Shown: positions 8,402-21,974 of the stretch, piece after piece
Numbering within the stretch: position 1 is the first letter of the stretch
How the letters are laid out: each line of letters opens with the position of its first letter
Assembly: GCA_902527215.1 (NCBI GenBank)
Contig: CABZOF010000001.1
Span: 354,501 to 418,500, forward strand
Direction of reading: 5' to 3'
Source of the DNA: an uncultured Pelagibacteraceae bacterium
Lineage (GTDB): Bacteria; Pseudomonadota; Alphaproteobacteria; Pelagibacterales; Pelagibacteraceae
DNA length: 64,000 nucleotides
The notes under the pieces: generated by a model
What the model was told of the DNA's origin: nothing
The model's input: only the letters and a program-made list of their open reading frames with translations
The model's database searches: none
Made by a program: the position numbers and the translations under genes

Positions 8402-9491
8402 AATTACAATCAAAACAAGTACAAAGAAGTACTCAATTATAATTGGAAGAGATCTAATAGGTAAAATTGATAAAATTTTAAAAGCTAATCTTATTAAATT
8501 TGATAAATGTTTAATAGTTATAGATAAAAATATACCTCACAAATTTAAACGACTTTTATACAAAAAGCTAAAAACAAATAAACTTTTTAAAGTAGAAATA
8601 TCGGCATCAGAAAAAAATAAAAATTATCGAACAATTGAAAAAATTCATACAATTTTATTTAAAAACAGGTTTAATAGAGAAGATTGTATTATTTCTTTTG
8701 GTGGTGGAATTATTGGGGATATAGTTGGTTTCGCATCTAGTACATTTAAAAGAGGTATGAAATTGATAAATATTCCATCAACTTTACTGTCTCAAGTGGA
8801 CTCATCAATAGGTGGTAAAACAGGTGTAAATAATAAATTTGGAAAAAATTTGATTGGAAGTTTTTATCAACCTGATTTAGTGGTTTCTGATATGAATATT
8901 TTAGCTTCTTTACCAGAAAGAGAAATTATCTGTGGATATGCTGAAATATTAAAAAGTAGTATTATAGATAGTTTTAATAATTTTCTCTATTTAGATAAAA
9001 ATTTAAAAAAAATTTTAAAATTAGAATCACCTTTCATTGAAAGATCCATAATTAAAAGCTGTAATTTAAAAAAAAGAGTTGTAGAAACAGATGAAAACGA
9101 AAAAAACTACAGAAAGGTATTAAATTTAGGTCACACTTTTGCCCATTCTTATGAATCTACTTTAGGATTTTCTAGAAAACTAAATCATGGGGAAGCTGTA
9201 ATTTTAGGTATTAAAAATGCAGTAGAATTTAGTTTTAAAAGAGGAATTTTATCGAAAAAAAAATTTAATATTATCTTGAATCATATTAATAGAATTGAAA
9301 TGAAACCAAAAATTGAAAAATTATTTAAAAAAAAACACGTATCTAAAATTATGAATTATATGAGAAGTGATAAAAAAAATAATTCAAATAACATTAACTT
9401 AATTTTAATAAAAGATTTTGGAAAAATAATAGTTGACTTTCAGATCAATCCTTCAAATTTAAAAAAATATATTTCTAATAGTTTAAATTAA
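8388..9491 (+). CDS. aroB: 3-dehydroquinate synthase
   Basis: The 367-residue enzyme converts DAHP to 3-dehydroquinate using NAD and a divalent metal, the second step of the shikimate pathway. Visible motifs are FGGGIIGDIVGF (NAD binding), the SQVDSSIGGKTGVN segment, the metal-ligand Glu in CGYAEILK, and the zinc-site histidines in LGHTFAHSYE and NHGEAV. The length is normal. The start lies within the end of aroK, and the stop overlaps the convergent bolA by 9 bases. Confidence 0.95.
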   Translation: MNTNKITIKTSTKKYSIIIGRDLIGKIDKILKANLIKFDKCLIVIDKNIPHKFKRLLYKKLKTNKLFKVEISASEKNKNYRTIEKIHTILFKNRFNREDCIISFGGGIIGDIVGFASSTFKRGMKLINIPSTLLSQVDSSIGGKTGVNNKFGKNLIGSFYQPDLVVSDMNILASLPEREIICGYAEILKSSIIDSFNNFLYLDKNLKKILKLESPFIERSIIKSCNLKKRVVETDENEKNYRKVLNLGHTFAHSYESTLGFSRKLNHGEAVILGIKNAVEFSFKRGILSKKKFNIILNHINRIEMKPKIEKLFKKKHVSKIMNYMRSDKKNNSNNINLILIKDFGKIIVDFQINPSNLKKYISNSLN

Positions 9492-9743
9492 TTTGATCTG
9501 TAATGAATGAATATAATTTTTTAATTCATTATCTAAAATTTTATAAATAAACCTCGTTGAGTATAACTTACTTTTATTCTTTAACTCAACAGACTCAATA
9601 AAAAGAACAATATGAAATTTTCCATTTTCATTTGATTTGTGATTTTTATGCAGAAATGACTTATCCTCTATATAAACTTTTGAAATACAATCCTGCGACA
9701 AAATTTTTTTTTCTACAGTTTCAATTAGTTGATTAATATTCAT
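9483..9743 (-). CDS. bolA: BolA-family protein
   Basis: The 86-residue protein matches the small BolA fold: an HKNH pair, the GKFHIVLFIES strand region, then a helix and the IHSLQIKL end where BolA proteins have the invariant C-terminal His (IHAL). BolA proteins work with monothiol glutaredoxins in iron-sulfur and iron homeostasis. It is divergent from the J-domain gene with 20 bases between starts, so their promoters must overlap or one gene is leaderless. The bolA/J-protein/cobS/cobT neighbourhood recurs in Alphaproteobacteria. Confidence 0.85.
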   Translation of the reverse strand: MNINQLIETVEKKILSQDCISKVYIEDKSFLHKNHKSNENGKFHIVLFIESVELKNKSKLYSTRFIYKILDNELKNYIHSLQIKLI

Positions 9744-9763
9744 GTTATAAAGTATTATATATC

Positions 9764-10297
9764 ATGAAAAATATTTGTGATTGGAATAATTGTTCGGAAG
9801 AAGGTCTTTTTAAAGCACCTAAAGAAAGGGATAATAGTAAAGATTATAGATTACTATGTTTAAACCATGTTAAAGAATTTAATAAAAGTTGGAATTATTT
9901 TACTGGTATGAGTGATCAACAAATAGTTGATTTTTTAAGGTCTGACATGACTTGGCACAAACCAACCCAAAGTTTTAGTTCATCTGATAATTTCTTCAAA
10001 GTCCTTTGGAGTAATGCTTTAAAAGATGAAATGGATAAATTTAAATTTAATAATGATTTTAATAATATGAATAAGTTTAAATTTAATAATAATGATTTAA
10101 AAGCCTTTAATATATTGGGAATTAGTGTTGGATTAAAATGGGAAAAAGTTCAAGAAAAATTTAAAAAGCTTGTTAAAAAATTTCACCCTGATATGAATTC
10201 TGGAAATAAAAAATTTGAAGACAAGCTTAAAGTAATAACTTTAGCTTACACTCAATTAAAAAATACATATAAGGATAAAATTGACACCAAATATTAA
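9764..10297 (+). CDS. J-domain (DnaJ-like) protein
   Basis: The 177-residue protein carries a C-terminal J domain (about residues 110-175) with the HPD tripeptide in KKFHPDMNSG, the motif that stimulates Hsp70 ATPase. The N-terminal half has a Cys/His set, CDWNNC and CLNH, which could bind a metal, and a WNYFTGMSDQQIVDF block seen in alphaproteobacterial J-proteins next to cobS. It overlaps the TTG start of cobS by 17 bases, suggesting it acts with the CobS/CobT machine (inference from position). Confidence 0.88.
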   Translation: MKNICDWNNCSEEGLFKAPKERDNSKDYRLLCLNHVKEFNKSWNYFTGMSDQQIVDFLRSDMTWHKPTQSFSSSDNFFKVLWSNALKDEMDKFKFNNDFNNMNKFKFNNNDLKAFNILGISVGLKWEKVQEKFKKLVKKFHPDMNSGNKKFEDKLKVITLAYTQLKNTYKDKIDTKY

Positions 10298-11255
10298 TCA
10301 TACCCCAGATATTAAGTTATCTATTAAACAAACATTTGGTATCGAAAGTGACATTGAAGTCGATGCATTTTCAAAATCAAGTGAGTACGTACCAGAAATT
10401 GACAAGACTTATAAGTTCGACAAAGATACAACTTTAGCTATTTTATCAGGATTTTCTTTTAACAAAAGAGTATTAATTCAAGGTTACCATGGAACTGGAA
10501 AATCAACGCATATAGAACAAATTGCAGCTAGATTAAACTGGCCTTGCATAAGAATTAATCTGGATAGTCATGTTAGTAGGATTGACCTAATAGGCAAAGA
10601 CTCAATAGTAATTAAAGATGGTAAACAGGTAACCGAATTTAAAGAAGGAATACTACCTTGGTCAATTCAAAATCCTGTTGCACTAGTTTTTGATGAATAT
10701 GACGCTGGGAGACCAGATGTAATGTTTGTTATTCAGAGAGTGCTAGAGTCTGAAGGTAGCTTTACTTTATTAGATAAAAATAAAGTTATTAAGCAAAATA
10801 AATTTTTTAGGCTTTTTGCAACAACAAATACTGTGGGACTAGGTGATACAACCGGATTATATCATGGGACACAACAAATTAATCAGGGACAAATGGATAG
10901 ATGGAATATTGTATCCACATTAAACTATCTTAGTTTAGATAAAGAAATGGAAATTATATTAGGAAAGAACAAAAATTTAAATAATCCTAAAGGTAAAGAA
11001 CAGGTTTCAAACATGATAAAAGTAGCTTCACTTACAAGGAAAGGCTTTATGGCAGGTGACATATCAACAGTAATGAGTCCTAGGACAGTATTGCATTGGG
11101 CAGAAAATTCTGAAATTTTCAAGGATATTGGATATGCATTTAGGGTAACATTTTTAAATAAATGTGATGATGCTGAGAAAAATACTATTGCTGAATATTA
11201 TCAAAGATGTTTTGGGGAAGAGCTGCCTGAGTCAATGATCAATATTCAAATTTAA
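10281..11255 (+). CDS. cobS: AAA+ ATPase, cobaltochelatase CobS subunit type
   Basis: The 324-residue AAA+ protein starts with TTG; the start is supported by good agreement with remembered CobS N-termini ([14 protein letters not shown]). Walker A is GYHGTGKST (about residues 69-77) and Walker B is LVFDEYDAG (about 134-142); sensor-type Asn is in ATTNTVG. In cobalamin makers CobS and CobT form an ATP-driven chaperone for cobalt insertion by CobN. SAR11 is not known to synthesise cobalamin de novo, so a different client is plausible here. It shares one base with the cobT start. Confidence 0.9.
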   Translation: MTPNINHTPDIKLSIKQTFGIESDIEVDAFSKSSEYVPEIDKTYKFDKDTTLAILSGFSFNKRVLIQGYHGTGKSTHIEQIAARLNWPCIRINLDSHVSRIDLIGKDSIVIKDGKQVTEFKEGILPWSIQNPVALVFDEYDAGRPDVMFVIQRVLESEGSFTLLDKNKVIKQNKFFRLFATTNTVGLGDTTGLYHGTQQINQGQMDRWNIVSTLNYLSLDKEMEIILGKNKNLNNPKGKEQVSNMIKVASLTRKGFMAGDISTVMSPRTVLHWAENSEIFKDIGYAFRVTFLNKCDDAEKNTIAEYYQRCFGEELPESMINIQI

Positions 11256-13048
11256 TGAACAAAGAAGATAGTATTAAAGAAAAATTTAAACAAGCCCTTC
11301 AATCAACTTATAAAGTAATTTCAAATGACTATAAAGTCGTTAAAAATAGAAAAAATGATGAAAAAGTTTTTGATATTGGAGAAATTGATAATGTTAATGA
11401 TAAAAATCAATTTAAAAAACTTAGGGCTGAAACAGATTCTGAGGCTTTAAGAAGAAGATTTTCAAACAAAAAATTATTAGATAAAAATAATCCACAAAAT
11501 CCCTCCTGTAGAACACTGTATCAGCTTGCAGAAAAGGTAAGATATGAATTACTTGGTTCAGAGATGTTAAAAGGAATTTCCAAAAATTTTAAAGATAATT
11601 ATAAAAATAGACTTAAACATCTTAAACAAGAAAAAATAACAAAAAAAGAAGATACAAATATTATTGATGCTTTTGAGATTTATATGACAAATAAGTTTTT
11701 TAATGTTGAATTATACCCAGAAAATAAAGAAATTCTAAAATTTTGGGAGAAAGATTTTAATAAGTCAATTGACAAGCACCTTGAATTTTTAACCCAAAAT
11801 TTAGATAATCAAGAAGTGTATAATGCTAAATTTTCTGAAATTTTAGAAAGCATGGATATATTTGAAAATGATGACACAACTGAAAAAGAAAATGAAGAAA
11901 ATGATGATACACAAGATCAAAATAATTCGAATAATAGTGATGATAAAGATAAGAATGATTCTAGCGAAACAAGTGAAGATGAAAATATAAGCCAGGGGAT
12001 GGATAGCAACGATGATGTAAATGATTTTAGACTTGAAGATCAGCTTGGTAGTGAAAACAGCGAGGAATCCGAGTCAGAAAATGTTGTACAAAAAAAAAAT
12101 TTAAGTTTAAGCGATAAAGAATACAAAGTATTTACTACTGAATTTGATGAAGTTGCAAAAGCGGAAAGTCTAGACACAGCTGAAGAAATTCAAAAACTGA
12201 GAAAAAATTTAGACCAACAGCTTACAAGTTTTCAAGATTTGATAACTAAGTTAGCAAATAAATTACAAAGACAATTAATGGCAAAACAAAATCGATCGTG
12301 GGAATTTGATCTAGAGGAGGGATTGTTAGATAGTTCAAAATTACCTAGAATTATCATTGATCCATATAATTCTTTATCATTTAAAAAGGAAAAAGATTTA
12401 GACTTTAAAGATACAATTGTGACACTTTTAATTGACAACTCTGGGTCGATGAGAGGTAGACCAATAACAATAGCTGCAATATGTGCTGATATATTATCCA
12501 GAACCTTAGAAAGATGCTCAGTGAAAGTTGAAATACTTGGTTTTACTACAAAAAATTGGAAAGGTGGTAAAAGTCGTCAGGAATGGAATAGAGTAGGTAA
12601 AACGAAAAATCCTGGAAGACTTAACGATCTAAGACACATAATTTATAAAGGTGCAGATTCTCATTGGAGACAATCGAAAAAAAATTTGGGATTGATGCTA
12701 AAAGAGGGTTTACTTAAAGAGAATATAGATGGTGAAGCTATAACGTGGGCATTCAATAGATTAAAAAAAAGAAAAGAGGAAAGAAAAATCCTTATGGTTA
12801 TTTCAGATGGAGCACCAGTCGACGACTCAACATTATCAGTTAATTCGGGAGATTTTTTAGAAAAAAATTTGAAAAAAATTGTTAAATTTATTGAGAATAA
12901 AAGTGAAATAGAAATACTAGCTATAGGAATTGGGCATGATGTATCTCGGTATTATAAAAAAGCTATCAAAATTTCAGATGTACAAGAACTAGGAGATGTT
13001 ATGATAGATCAATTAAGTGGCCTATTTGAAAATAAAAAACTTCACTAA
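11255..13048 (+). CDS. cobT: VWA-domain protein, cobaltochelatase CobT subunit type
   Basis: The 597-residue protein has an N-terminal CobT region, a highly acidic Asp/Glu/Asn/Ser linker (about residues 205-270), and a C-terminal von Willebrand A domain with the MIDAS motif DNSGSM near residue 395, followed by the TLERC and VISDGAP blocks. CobT partners the CobS ring and contacts the client through the VWA domain. It overlaps cobS by one base. The 3' end overlaps the convergent regB by 4 bases. CobN is not in this window, so a role outside cobalt chelation cannot be excluded. Confidence 0.9.
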   Translation: MNKEDSIKEKFKQALQSTYKVISNDYKVVKNRKNDEKVFDIGEIDNVNDKNQFKKLRAETDSEALRRRFSNKKLLDKNNPQNPSCRTLYQLAEKVRYELLGSEMLKGISKNFKDNYKNRLKHLKQEKITKKEDTNIIDAFEIYMTNKFFNVELYPENKEILKFWEKDFNKSIDKHLEFLTQNLDNQEVYNAKFSEILESMDIFENDDTTEKENEENDDTQDQNNSNNSDDKDKNDSSETSEDENISQGMDSNDDVNDFRLEDQLGSENSEESESENVVQKKNLSLSDKEYKVFTTEFDEVAKAESLDTAEEIQKLRKNLDQQLTSFQDLITKLANKLQRQLMAKQNRSWEFDLEEGLLDSSKLPRIIIDPYNSLSFKKEKDLDFKDTIVTLLIDNSGSMRGRPITIAAICADILSRTLERCSVKVEILGFTTKNWKGGKSRQEWNRVGKTKNPGRLNDLRHIIYKGADSHWRQSKKNLGLMLKEGLLKENIDGEAITWAFNRLKKRKEERKILMVISDGAPVDDSTLSVNSGDFLEKNLKKIVKFIENKSEIEILAIGIGHDVSRYYKKAIKISDVQELGDVMIDQLSGLFENKKLH

Positions 13049-14322
13049 ATATTAATTAAATCTTTATTTGACCATTCTATTTTTATTTCAGCTCCGCCTC
13101 TAGTTTCTGAGTTCCTAATTAAAAGTTTAGCCTTATTTTTTTCTAGTAGTGTTTTACCTATGAAAATTCCTAAGCCCAACCCTGCTCTAGATTTATTTTT
13201 AGATTGTAAAGATTTTATATATGGATCACCAATCTTAGTTAATATATCTTTGGGAAATCCCGTCCCATCATCTTCGATAGATATTGATGAGTTTTCACTA
13301 TCGCTTGTTATTGAAATATAAATATTTTTTTTTGCAAATTTATTTGCATTTCCAATAAAATTTCTTAATCCATAAACTACTTCAATAGATTTTGAAATTT
13401 CAAAAGAGTTATAATTTTGTTCTGTATTGATAATAAAATTTTTATTAGATATTTCATTGAAGGAATTTATAATTTCTTTAATATAATTATGTAAAGTGAT
13501 ATCCTTATCTATAAAATCGTCTTCAACTACTGGGTTTATAGATAATTTTTTTAATATTTCGTTACATCTATCTACTTGGCTGACAAGTAACTCAATATCT
13601 TTTTTTATATAATCATTGTTTTTAAAATTATGATACAAATCTTGAGAAATAATTTTTATTGTAGAAAGCGGAGTGCCTAAAGAATGAGCAGCAGCAGCAG
13701 CTTGTCCACCCAATGAAACTAATTGATTCTCCTTAGAAATAACTTCCTGAATCTTATCTAATGCATCTTTTCTAACTTTTGACTCATTTCCAAACGTTAA
13801 AGCAAAAAAGCTTAGAAATATAAGTGCAATAATTAAGGCTAAAGGAACTGAATAGTAATAGTAATTACTAAAAATATATTCATTTAATGGTGAAGGTAAT
13901 TCTTGATGATAGAAAGTAAGAATAATAATTGAAGATATTGTTAAAATTATTAATAAAATGTTTGTTCTAATGCTTAAGCTATTTGAGGCAAATATACTTG
14001 GTATTATTAGGAATATTGAGAATGGATTTATGGTACCACCTGTTAAATAAAGCAAAAAACTTAATTGTATAATATCAAGGGTAAGAAAGGTTAAAGAAAT
14101 TTTTTCTTGAAGCTGATTTTTTTTAAAAAAATAAAATAGGAAAATGTTACTTAAAGCACCTAGTAAAACTATAATATTTGCTAATAAAAAATTAAATTCA
14201 AATTTAAATAAGAATGCAACAGCATTTATAGTAATAAATTGACCTATTACACCTATCCATCTTAAATTAACGTATGTAATTTTATTTAGATACAATGATT
14301 TGGAATTAGTACTTAACTCCAT
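13045..14322 (-). CDS. regB: Redox sensor histidine kinase, RegB/PrrB/ActS family
   Basis: The 425-residue membrane kinase has about six hydrophobic segments in residues 20-175. It keeps the family quinone-binding heptapeptide GGTINPF (residues 95-101), the H-box [18 protein letters not shown] with phospho-accepting His213, the redox-box cysteine Cys253 in [10 protein letters not shown], and ATP-binding N, G1 and G2 boxes ([22 protein letters not shown]). RegB reports the quinone-pool redox state to RegA, which is not adjacent here. The gene follows gyrB by 3 bases on the same strand. Confidence 0.92.
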   Translation of the reverse strand: MELSTNSKSLYLNKITYVNLRWIGVIGQFITINAVAFLFKFEFNFLLANIIVLLGALSNIFLFYFFKKNQLQEKISLTFLTLDIIQLSFLLYLTGGTINPFSIFLIIPSIFASNSLSIRTNILLIILTISSIIILTFYHQELPSPLNEYIFSNYYYYSVPLALIIALIFLSFFALTFGNESKVRKDALDKIQEVISKENQLVSLGGQAAAAAHSLGTPLSTIKIISQDLYHNFKNNDYIKKDIELLVSQVDRCNEILKKLSINPVVEDDFIDKDITLHNYIKEIINSFNEISNKNFIINTEQNYNSFEISKSIEVVYGLRNFIGNANKFAKKNIYISITSDSENSSISIEDDGTGFPKDILTKIGDPYIKSLQSKNKSRAGLGLGIFIGKTLLEKNKAKLLIRNSETRGGAEIKIEWSNKDLINI

Positions 14323-14325
14323 TAA

Positions 14326-16389
<2,064 letters not shown>

Positions 16390-16554
16390 TTATATGGAAT
16401 AATCTTTTATACCATTTTTAAAATTTTTAATAAAATCTCTCATGACTTTGAGGTTAAATTAGTAAGTAAAATCAACAATAATATAAGATTTTTTAGAAAA
16501 ATTTTCTATTTCTAGTTTTTACCGAATAAAAGCAGTTTTTATATATATAATTAA

Positions 16555-16644
16555 TGGCGGAGAGAATGGGATTCGAACCCATGATAGGGTTTCCCCTATA
16601 CACGCTTTCCAAGCGTGCGCCTTCAACCACTCGGCCACCTCTCC
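16555..16644 (-). tRNA. tRNA-Ser (anticodon GGA)
   Basis: The minus strand folds as a class II tRNA: acceptor GGAGAGG paired to the 3' strand, D arm, anticodon stem CACGC/GCGTG with loop TTGGAAA (anticodon GGA, reading UCU/UCC), a long variable arm AGGGGAAACCCT, the T arm with GGTTCGAATCC, and encoded CCA. Its 5' end lies 2 bases after the lepA stop codon on the same strand, so it is probably cut out of the lepA transcript. Confidence 0.97.
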
Positions 16645-16646
16645 AT

Positions 16647-18458
16647 TTATTTCTCCTTAGATATTTTGAGTACACCTATAAATGCTTCTTGTGGGATTTC
16701 AACTTTTCCAAATTGTTTTGCCCTTGCTTTTCCTTTTTTTTGCTTTTCAAGTAGCTTTCTTTTTCTGTCAGTAGCTCCTCCACCATGAATTTTGGTTAAA
16801 ACATCTTTTTTAAAGCCTTTAATTGTTTCTCGCGCAATAATCTTTCCACCTATTGCTGCTTGGACTGGAATCATAAAGTTATGTCTTGGAATTAAATCTT
16901 TTAATTTCTCACATACCTCTCTCCCAGTCTTTTGAGCAAAGTCTTTGTGTATCATCATAGCTAGAGCGTCTACTGGTTCTGTATTTACTAAGATACCCAT
17001 TTTCACCAGATCTCCTTCCCTGTGACCTATTATTTCATAATCAAAGCTTGCATATCCACTTGTCATAGATTTTAAACGATCATTAAAATCAAATACTATT
17101 TCATTTAATGGTAATTCATAATTTACAACTGCTCTACTTCCGGAGTAACTTAAGTTTGTTTGAATTCCTCTTTTATCTTGGCATATTTTCATTATGGGAC
17201 CAAGATACTGATCAGGAGTAATAATAGTTGCTTTGATCCAAGGTTCTTCAATAAATTTTATCAAACTTGGATCTGGTAAACTTGATGGATTTTGTAAATC
17301 TTTTATCTCACCATTGTTCATATGGATCTTATATACAACGCCAGGAGTTGTAGTTAATAAATTTATATCAAATTCTCTTTCGAGCCTTTCTGAAACTATT
17401 TCTAAGTGCAACAAACCTAAAAAACCACACCTGAAACCTAAGCCTAGAGCACTTGAAGACTCGGGTTCAAAAGAAAAACTCGAATCATTTAACTTTAGTT
17501 TAGCTAATCCATCTTTTAATTTTTGATACTCAGAGCTATCGACTGGAAATAATCCACAAAACACTACCGGTTTACTTGGCTTAAAACCAGGTAACGACTC
17601 TGATAATGGTTTAGATGCATCACAAATTGTATCTCCAACTTTTGTCTCTGATAAAATTTTTATTCCTGTTGTTATAAACCCAATCTCTCCAGAATTTAAT
17701 TCATCAACATCTTTTGGTTTGGGTGTAAAAACTCCTACTTTCTCAACAAAATATTCTTGATTTGTAGACATCATTTTAATTTTCATATTATTTTTAATTT
17801 TTCCATCAATTACTCTTACTAAAATGACTACGCCTAAATAAGTGTCATACCAACTATCTACTAATAAACACTTTAGTTTTTGATCTCTTTGACCTTTTGG
17901 ACCTGGTAGAGTATGGATAATTTGTTCTAAAATTTCATCAATTCCTTCACCAGTCTTTCCAGAACATGGAACAGCTTTGGATGTATCAATACCTATTACA
18001 TCTTCAATTTGTTTATTTGTTCTATCAATATCTGAAGCTGGTAAATCAATTTTATTTAAAACTGGTATTATTTCATGATTAATATCAAGAGCTTGATAAA
18101 CATTCGCCAATGTTTGAGCTTCAACTCCTTGAGTACTATCCACAATTAATATTGAACCTTCACAGGCATACAAAGACCTACTTACTTCATAGCTGAAATC
18201 AACATGACCTGGGGTATCTATAATATTAAGAATATAATTTTTCCCATCTTTAGATTTATAATTTAATTTTACCGTTTGAGCCTTAATAGTTATACCTCTC
18301 TCTCTTTCAATATCCATCGAGTCAAGTACTTGAGCTTTCATTTCTCTGTCTGTCAAACCACCACATTTATGTATAATTCTATCTGCTATAGTTGACTTGC
18401 CATGGTCAATATGGGCAATGATTGCAAAATTTCTGATATTATCAATTTCAGTAGACAT
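16647..18458 (-). CDS. lepA: Elongation factor 4 (back-translocating GTPase LepA)
   Basis: The 603-residue translational GTPase acts on stalled ribosomes. GTPase motifs: G1 [10 protein letters not shown]2 [10 protein letters not shown]3 DTPGHVDF, G4 NKIDLP. The C-terminal LepA-specific domain is complete, with [17 protein letters not shown] and the basic [18 protein letters not shown] ending. Length is normal. Its start abuts the pheT stop with no intervening base, and its stop is 2 bases from tRNA-Ser, so it belongs to the long translation-gene operon. Confidence 0.97.
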   Translation of the reverse strand: MSTEIDNIRNFAIIAHIDHGKSTIADRIIHKCGGLTDREMKAQVLDSMDIERERGITIKAQTVKLNYKSKDGKNYILNIIDTPGHVDFSYEVSRSLYACEGSILIVDSTQGVEAQTLANVYQALDINHEIIPVLNKIDLPASDIDRTNKQIEDVIGIDTSKAVPCSGKTGEGIDEILEQIIHTLPGPKGQRDQKLKCLLVDSWYDTYLGVVILVRVIDGKIKNNMKIKMMSTNQEYFVEKVGVFTPKPKDVDELNSGEIGFITTGIKILSETKVGDTICDASKPLSESLPGFKPSKPVVFCGLFPVDSSEYQKLKDGLAKLKLNDSSFSFEPESSSALGLGFRCGFLGLLHLEIVSERLEREFDINLLTTTPGVVYKIHMNNGEIKDLQNPSSLPDPSLIKFIEEPWIKATIITPDQYLGPIMKICQDKRGIQTNLSYSGSRAVVNYELPLNEIVFDFNDRLKSMTSGYASFDYEIIGHREGDLVKMGILVNTEPVDALAMMIHKDFAQKTGREVCEKLKDLIPRHNFMIPVQAAIGGKIIARETIKGFKKDVLTKIHGGGATDRKRKLLEKQKKGKARAKQFGKVEIPQEAFIGVLKISKEK

Positions 18459-20867
18459 TTAAGATCTAATTTTTGCGCCAGATTTAGTTTCTACAGTTGA
18501 AATAATTAACTTATTAATTTTTTCAAGATCGGTCTCTTCAAGAGTCTTTTCAGATGATTGAATTGTTACATTGAGAGCTATCGACTTTTTGTCTTGAGGA
18601 ATATTTTCACCTTCATAAATATCAAAAATTTTAATAGATCTTATTAAATTTTTATCAATTGATGATATTATTTCTATTAAATCTTGTGCCTTAAAATTTT
18701 TATCTACAACAAATGCAAAGTCTCTTTCTGATTTTTGATAATCTGAGTACTCAAAATTTGTTTTTAAGTCTTTAAGTTTTGTTTTATGCTCCCTTAGATA
18801 ATCTATATAAATTTCAAAACCGACCAGACCTTCAGTTTTAATATCAAGTTTTTTTAAAATATTTGGATGTATTTCACCAAAATAAGCAACAGGGTCTATT
18901 TCGTCCTTATCAAGATAGACAGAGCCAGATTTGCCCGGGTGATAATATGCAGGAGATTTATCTCTTACAAAAAAACTTTGCCTGTCGTATCCAGCTTCGA
19001 CTAGTGTCTGAATTACATCCTTCTTTACATCAAAAACATCAACTATCCTTTCTTTTTCGTTCCAGTTTAATCTTGATACTTTTCCTGATTTTATTGCACC
19101 AATTACCGTCGATTGCTCGCCTGGCTTACTACCCTTAAAAATTGGTCCAATTTCAAACAGTGAAATATCTTTAAATCCTCTGTCTAAATTTTTCTTTAAA
19201 TAAAATGTCAAATTTGTGAAAATCGAATTTCGTAGAACATCTAAGTCTGAACTTATTGGATTTACGATTTTAATTTCTTTTAGATTTTCTTTAAAAAGTT
19301 TGTTTATTTTTGAATCTGTGAATGACCATGTTACAGTCTCAAAATAACCTTTGGATGCCACAGAACGTTGAAGAAAGTGAAAAAGTTTTTGTTGTGCATT
19401 TAAAGTATCTTTTGTTATTGTTTTTTCAGGTTGTAAGGTTTTTATGTTCTCATATCCTTTAATTCTTACTATTTCTTCGACTATATCAATTGGTTGAGTT
19501 ATATCAGGTCTCCAAGTAGGTATTGTTAAATTTAATTTAAATTTTTCCTTTGAAACTTCAAATCCTAGATCGGTTAAAATTTTAATTATTTCATTGTCAT
19601 TTACTTTAAAACCAGTTATTTTTTCAAATAAAGAGACATTAAATTTAATTTTATTCTTTTCATGCTTATCGATTTGTTGAATATCAAAATTACTTATTTT
19701 ACCGCCACAAATCTCAGATATCAATTCAGCAGCTTTTGACAAACCTAACTCGATCGATTGAGGATCAATTCCTCTTTCAAATCTGAATTTTGCATCAGTA
19801 TCAATATTTAATAATTTTGAAGTTTTTCTAATTGATCTAGGAATAAAATAAGCGGATTCTAATAAAATATTTTTAGTATTAATTTCAGTTCCAGAACGAG
19901 TTCCTCCAATGATTCCTCCCAAGCCTAAAACTCCAGATTTATCAGAAATAACACACATATCATCACCTAATTTATACTCTTTGTTATCAAGAGCTTCAAA
20001 AGTTTCACCCTTTTTTGAATTTCTTACTATAATTTCCTTATCAATTTTATCTGCATCATATGCATGAAGTGGTCTATTTAAATCTAACATCACATAATTT
20101 GTAATATCAACAACTGCTGAAATTGGTTTTTGACCAAGCGAAATAATTTTTTCTTTAAGCCATTGAGGACTTTCTTTATTAATAACACCCTCAATTAAGC
20201 AACTACCAAATACAGTACAACCTTGATTTTTATCTTTTGTAATTGAAACTTTAATTTTTTGTGACCCATTTTTTTTAATATTTTTAAGTGAAATTTTTTT
20301 TAATTTACCAATTCCAGCAGCAGCAAGATCTCTAGCTATACCTCTTACACCCAAGCAATCAGGACGATTAGGTGTAATTGATAAATCTACAACTTTTTCA
20401 GTATTACTTTTAAAAAAATTTTTACCAATTTTATCAGAGTATTTACTAGTTGTTAGTTCTGTTATTCCTTCACTTTCATTTGATAGGTTAAGTTCAGACT
20501 CTGAACACAGCATTCCATAGGAAGTAACACCTCTAATCTTACTAACTGAGAGTTTCATGTTATTTTTTGGAATTATTGATCCAGGACCTGCATAAATAGT
20601 CAAAAGATCTTTTTTTGCATTTGGCGCTCCACATACTACCTTAACAGTATCATCCAACCCAACATCAACATCACATATTCTCAGCCTATCTGCATTAGGA
20701 TGTTGTTCAGCATTAATAATTTTTGCTACTTTAAAACTATCTAAACTAGAGTTTAGATTTTCAAAACTTTCAACTTCTAGACCAATATCTGTTAGTTTTT
20801 CAATTAACTCATTAACTTTCTTTTGAGTGTCTAGGTGCTCCTTTAACCAACTTATGGTAAATTTCAT
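18459..20867 (-). CDS. pheT: Phenylalanyl-tRNA synthetase beta subunit
   Basis: The 802-residue subunit of the (alpha-beta)2 enzyme shows the N-terminal EMAP-type tRNA-binding domain ([14 protein letters not shown]), the B3/B4 editing region ([21 protein letters not shown]), the B5 domain and the C-terminal ferredoxin-like anticodon-binding domain ([13 protein letters not shown]). Length is typical. It overlaps pheS by 4 bases. Confidence 0.96.
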   Translation of the reverse strand: MKFTISWLKEHLDTQKKVNELIEKLTDIGLEVESFENLNSSLDSFKVAKIINAEQHPNADRLRICDVDVGLDDTVKVVCGAPNAKKDLLTIYAGPGSIIPKNNMKLSVSKIRGVTSYGMLCSESELNLSNESEGITELTTSKYSDKIGKNFFKSNTEKVVDLSITPNRPDCLGVRGIARDLAAAGIGKLKKISLKNIKKNGSQKIKVSITKDKNQGCTVFGSCLIEGVINKESPQWLKEKIISLGQKPISAVVDITNYVMLDLNRPLHAYDADKIDKEIIVRNSKKGETFEALDNKEYKLGDDMCVISDKSGVLGLGGIIGGTRSGTEINTKNILLESAYFIPRSIRKTSKLLNIDTDAKFRFERGIDPQSIELGLSKAAELISEICGGKISNFDIQQIDKHEKNKIKFNVSLFEKITGFKVNDNEIIKILTDLGFEVSKEKFKLNLTIPTWRPDITQPIDIVEEIVRIKGYENIKTLQPEKTITKDTLNAQQKLFHFLQRSVASKGYFETVTWSFTDSKINKLFKENLKEIKIVNPISSDLDVLRNSIFTNLTFYLKKNLDRGFKDISLFEIGPIFKGSKPGEQSTVIGAIKSGKVSRLNWNEKERIVDVFDVKKDVIQTLVEAGYDRQSFFVRDKSPAYYHPGKSGSVYLDKDEIDPVAYFGEIHPNILKKLDIKTEGLVGFEIYIDYLREHKTKLKDLKTNFEYSDYQKSERDFAFVVDKNFKAQDLIEIISSIDKNLIRSIKIFDIYEGENIPQDKKSIALNVTIQSSEKTLEETDLEKINKLIISTVETKSGAKIRS

Positions 20868-21931
20868 CTGCTAAGACCTCTATAATTTGATGGAACATCT
20901 AATGGATCAAAACCAAAATGATTAAGCCATCTATAGTCAGTCTCAAAAAAAGCTCTTAAATCATTGATTCCATATTTAAGCATTCCAAGTCTATCTATAC
21001 CAATCCCAAAAGCATAACCTTGATACTTATCTGGATTTACTTTAACATTCTTAAGTACATTGGGATGCACCATCCCACAACCAAGAATTTCTAACCATTT
21101 ATCTCCTTCTCCAATTACTATTTTTCCATCTTTTATCTCATAACCAATATCTACTTCTGCAGATGGTTCAGTGAAAGGAAAGTGGCTTGGTCTAAATCTC
21201 ATTTTTATTTTATCGACTTCAAAAAATGATTTTATGAAATAATTCAAGCATCCTTTTAGATGACCCATATTTATGTCTTTATCTATATGAAGACCTTCAA
21301 CTTGGTGAAACATAGGAGAATGAGTTTGATCACTATCAGATCTATATGTTCTGCCTGGAGCTATAATTTTAAATGGAGGTTTTCCATTTAGCATTGTTCT
21401 AACTTGTACTGGAGAAGTATGAGTTCTTAATAATAATTCTTTATTATTGTCTATATAAAAAGTGTCATGCATATCTCTTGCCGGATGATTGTCCGGCGTA
21501 TTTAATGCAGTAAAATTATAATGCTCATTCTCTATATCTGGCCCTTCTTCAACACTAAACCCAATTTCTGAAAATATTGACGATATCTCGTCAATTACTT
21601 GCGAGACAGGATGTATTTTTCCACGACTAAACTCTCTCTCAGGTAATGTTACATCTACTTTTTCATTTTCAAGTTTAGAGTTAATCTCTTTTGTTTCAAT
21701 TTCTTGAAGTTTAGAATCTATCTTAACTTGTAGTTCGTTTTTTATTGAATTTAAATCTGATGCAAATTTTTTTCGCTCATCAGTTGGTAAAGATCCTAAT
21801 TTTTTAAAAGAATGAGAAATCTTTCCATTTTTACCAAATAATTCTGTTTTTATTTGATTTAAACTTTCAATATTCAAATCATTATTTAATTTATTCAAAT
21901 AATCATCTTTGATTTTTTTAATATCGGACAT
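20864..21931 (-). CDS. pheS: Phenylalanyl-tRNA synthetase alpha subunit
   Basis: The 355-residue catalytic class II synthetase subunit has an N-terminal coiled-coil tRNA-binding part and the catalytic core. Motif 2 is recognisable in [20 protein letters not shown], the phenylalanine-site [11 protein letters not shown] is present, and motif 3 is [13 protein letters not shown]. It lies 43 bases after rplT in the usual order rplT-pheS-pheT. No Phe-rich pheM-like leader peptide is seen in that gap. Confidence 0.96.
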   Translation of the reverse strand: MSDIKKIKDDYLNKLNNDLNIESLNQIKTELFGKNGKISHSFKKLGSLPTDERKKFASDLNSIKNELQVKIDSKLQEIETKEINSKLENEKVDVTLPEREFSRGKIHPVSQVIDEISSIFSEIGFSVEEGPDIENEHYNFTALNTPDNHPARDMHDTFYIDNNKELLLRTHTSPVQVRTMLNGKPPFKIIAPGRTYRSDSDQTHSPMFHQVEGLHIDKDINMGHLKGCLNYFIKSFFEVDKIKMRFRPSHFPFTEPSAEVDIGYEIKDGKIVIGEGDKWLEILGCGMVHPNVLKNVKVNPDKYQGYAFGIGIDRLGMLKYGINDLRAFFETDYRWLNHFGFDPLDVPSNYRGLSR

Positions 21932-21974
21932 ATTTGTAGAATATTTGTTAACTCTAGAAAAACAACAATGAATA

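Noticed and set aside
16390-16443. 17-codon frame on the minus strand just upstream of gyrB
   Set aside because: It is too short, lacks a ribosome binding site and has no recognisable feature; it could be a leader peptide but nothing supports that.
16493-16754. Reading frames on both strands across the tRNA-Ser gene
   Set aside because: They are read through a structurally perfect tRNA and have no independent support.
21932-21974. pheM-like leader peptide or attenuator between rplT and pheS
   Set aside because: The gap is 43 bases with no start codon followed by Phe codons and no terminator stem.
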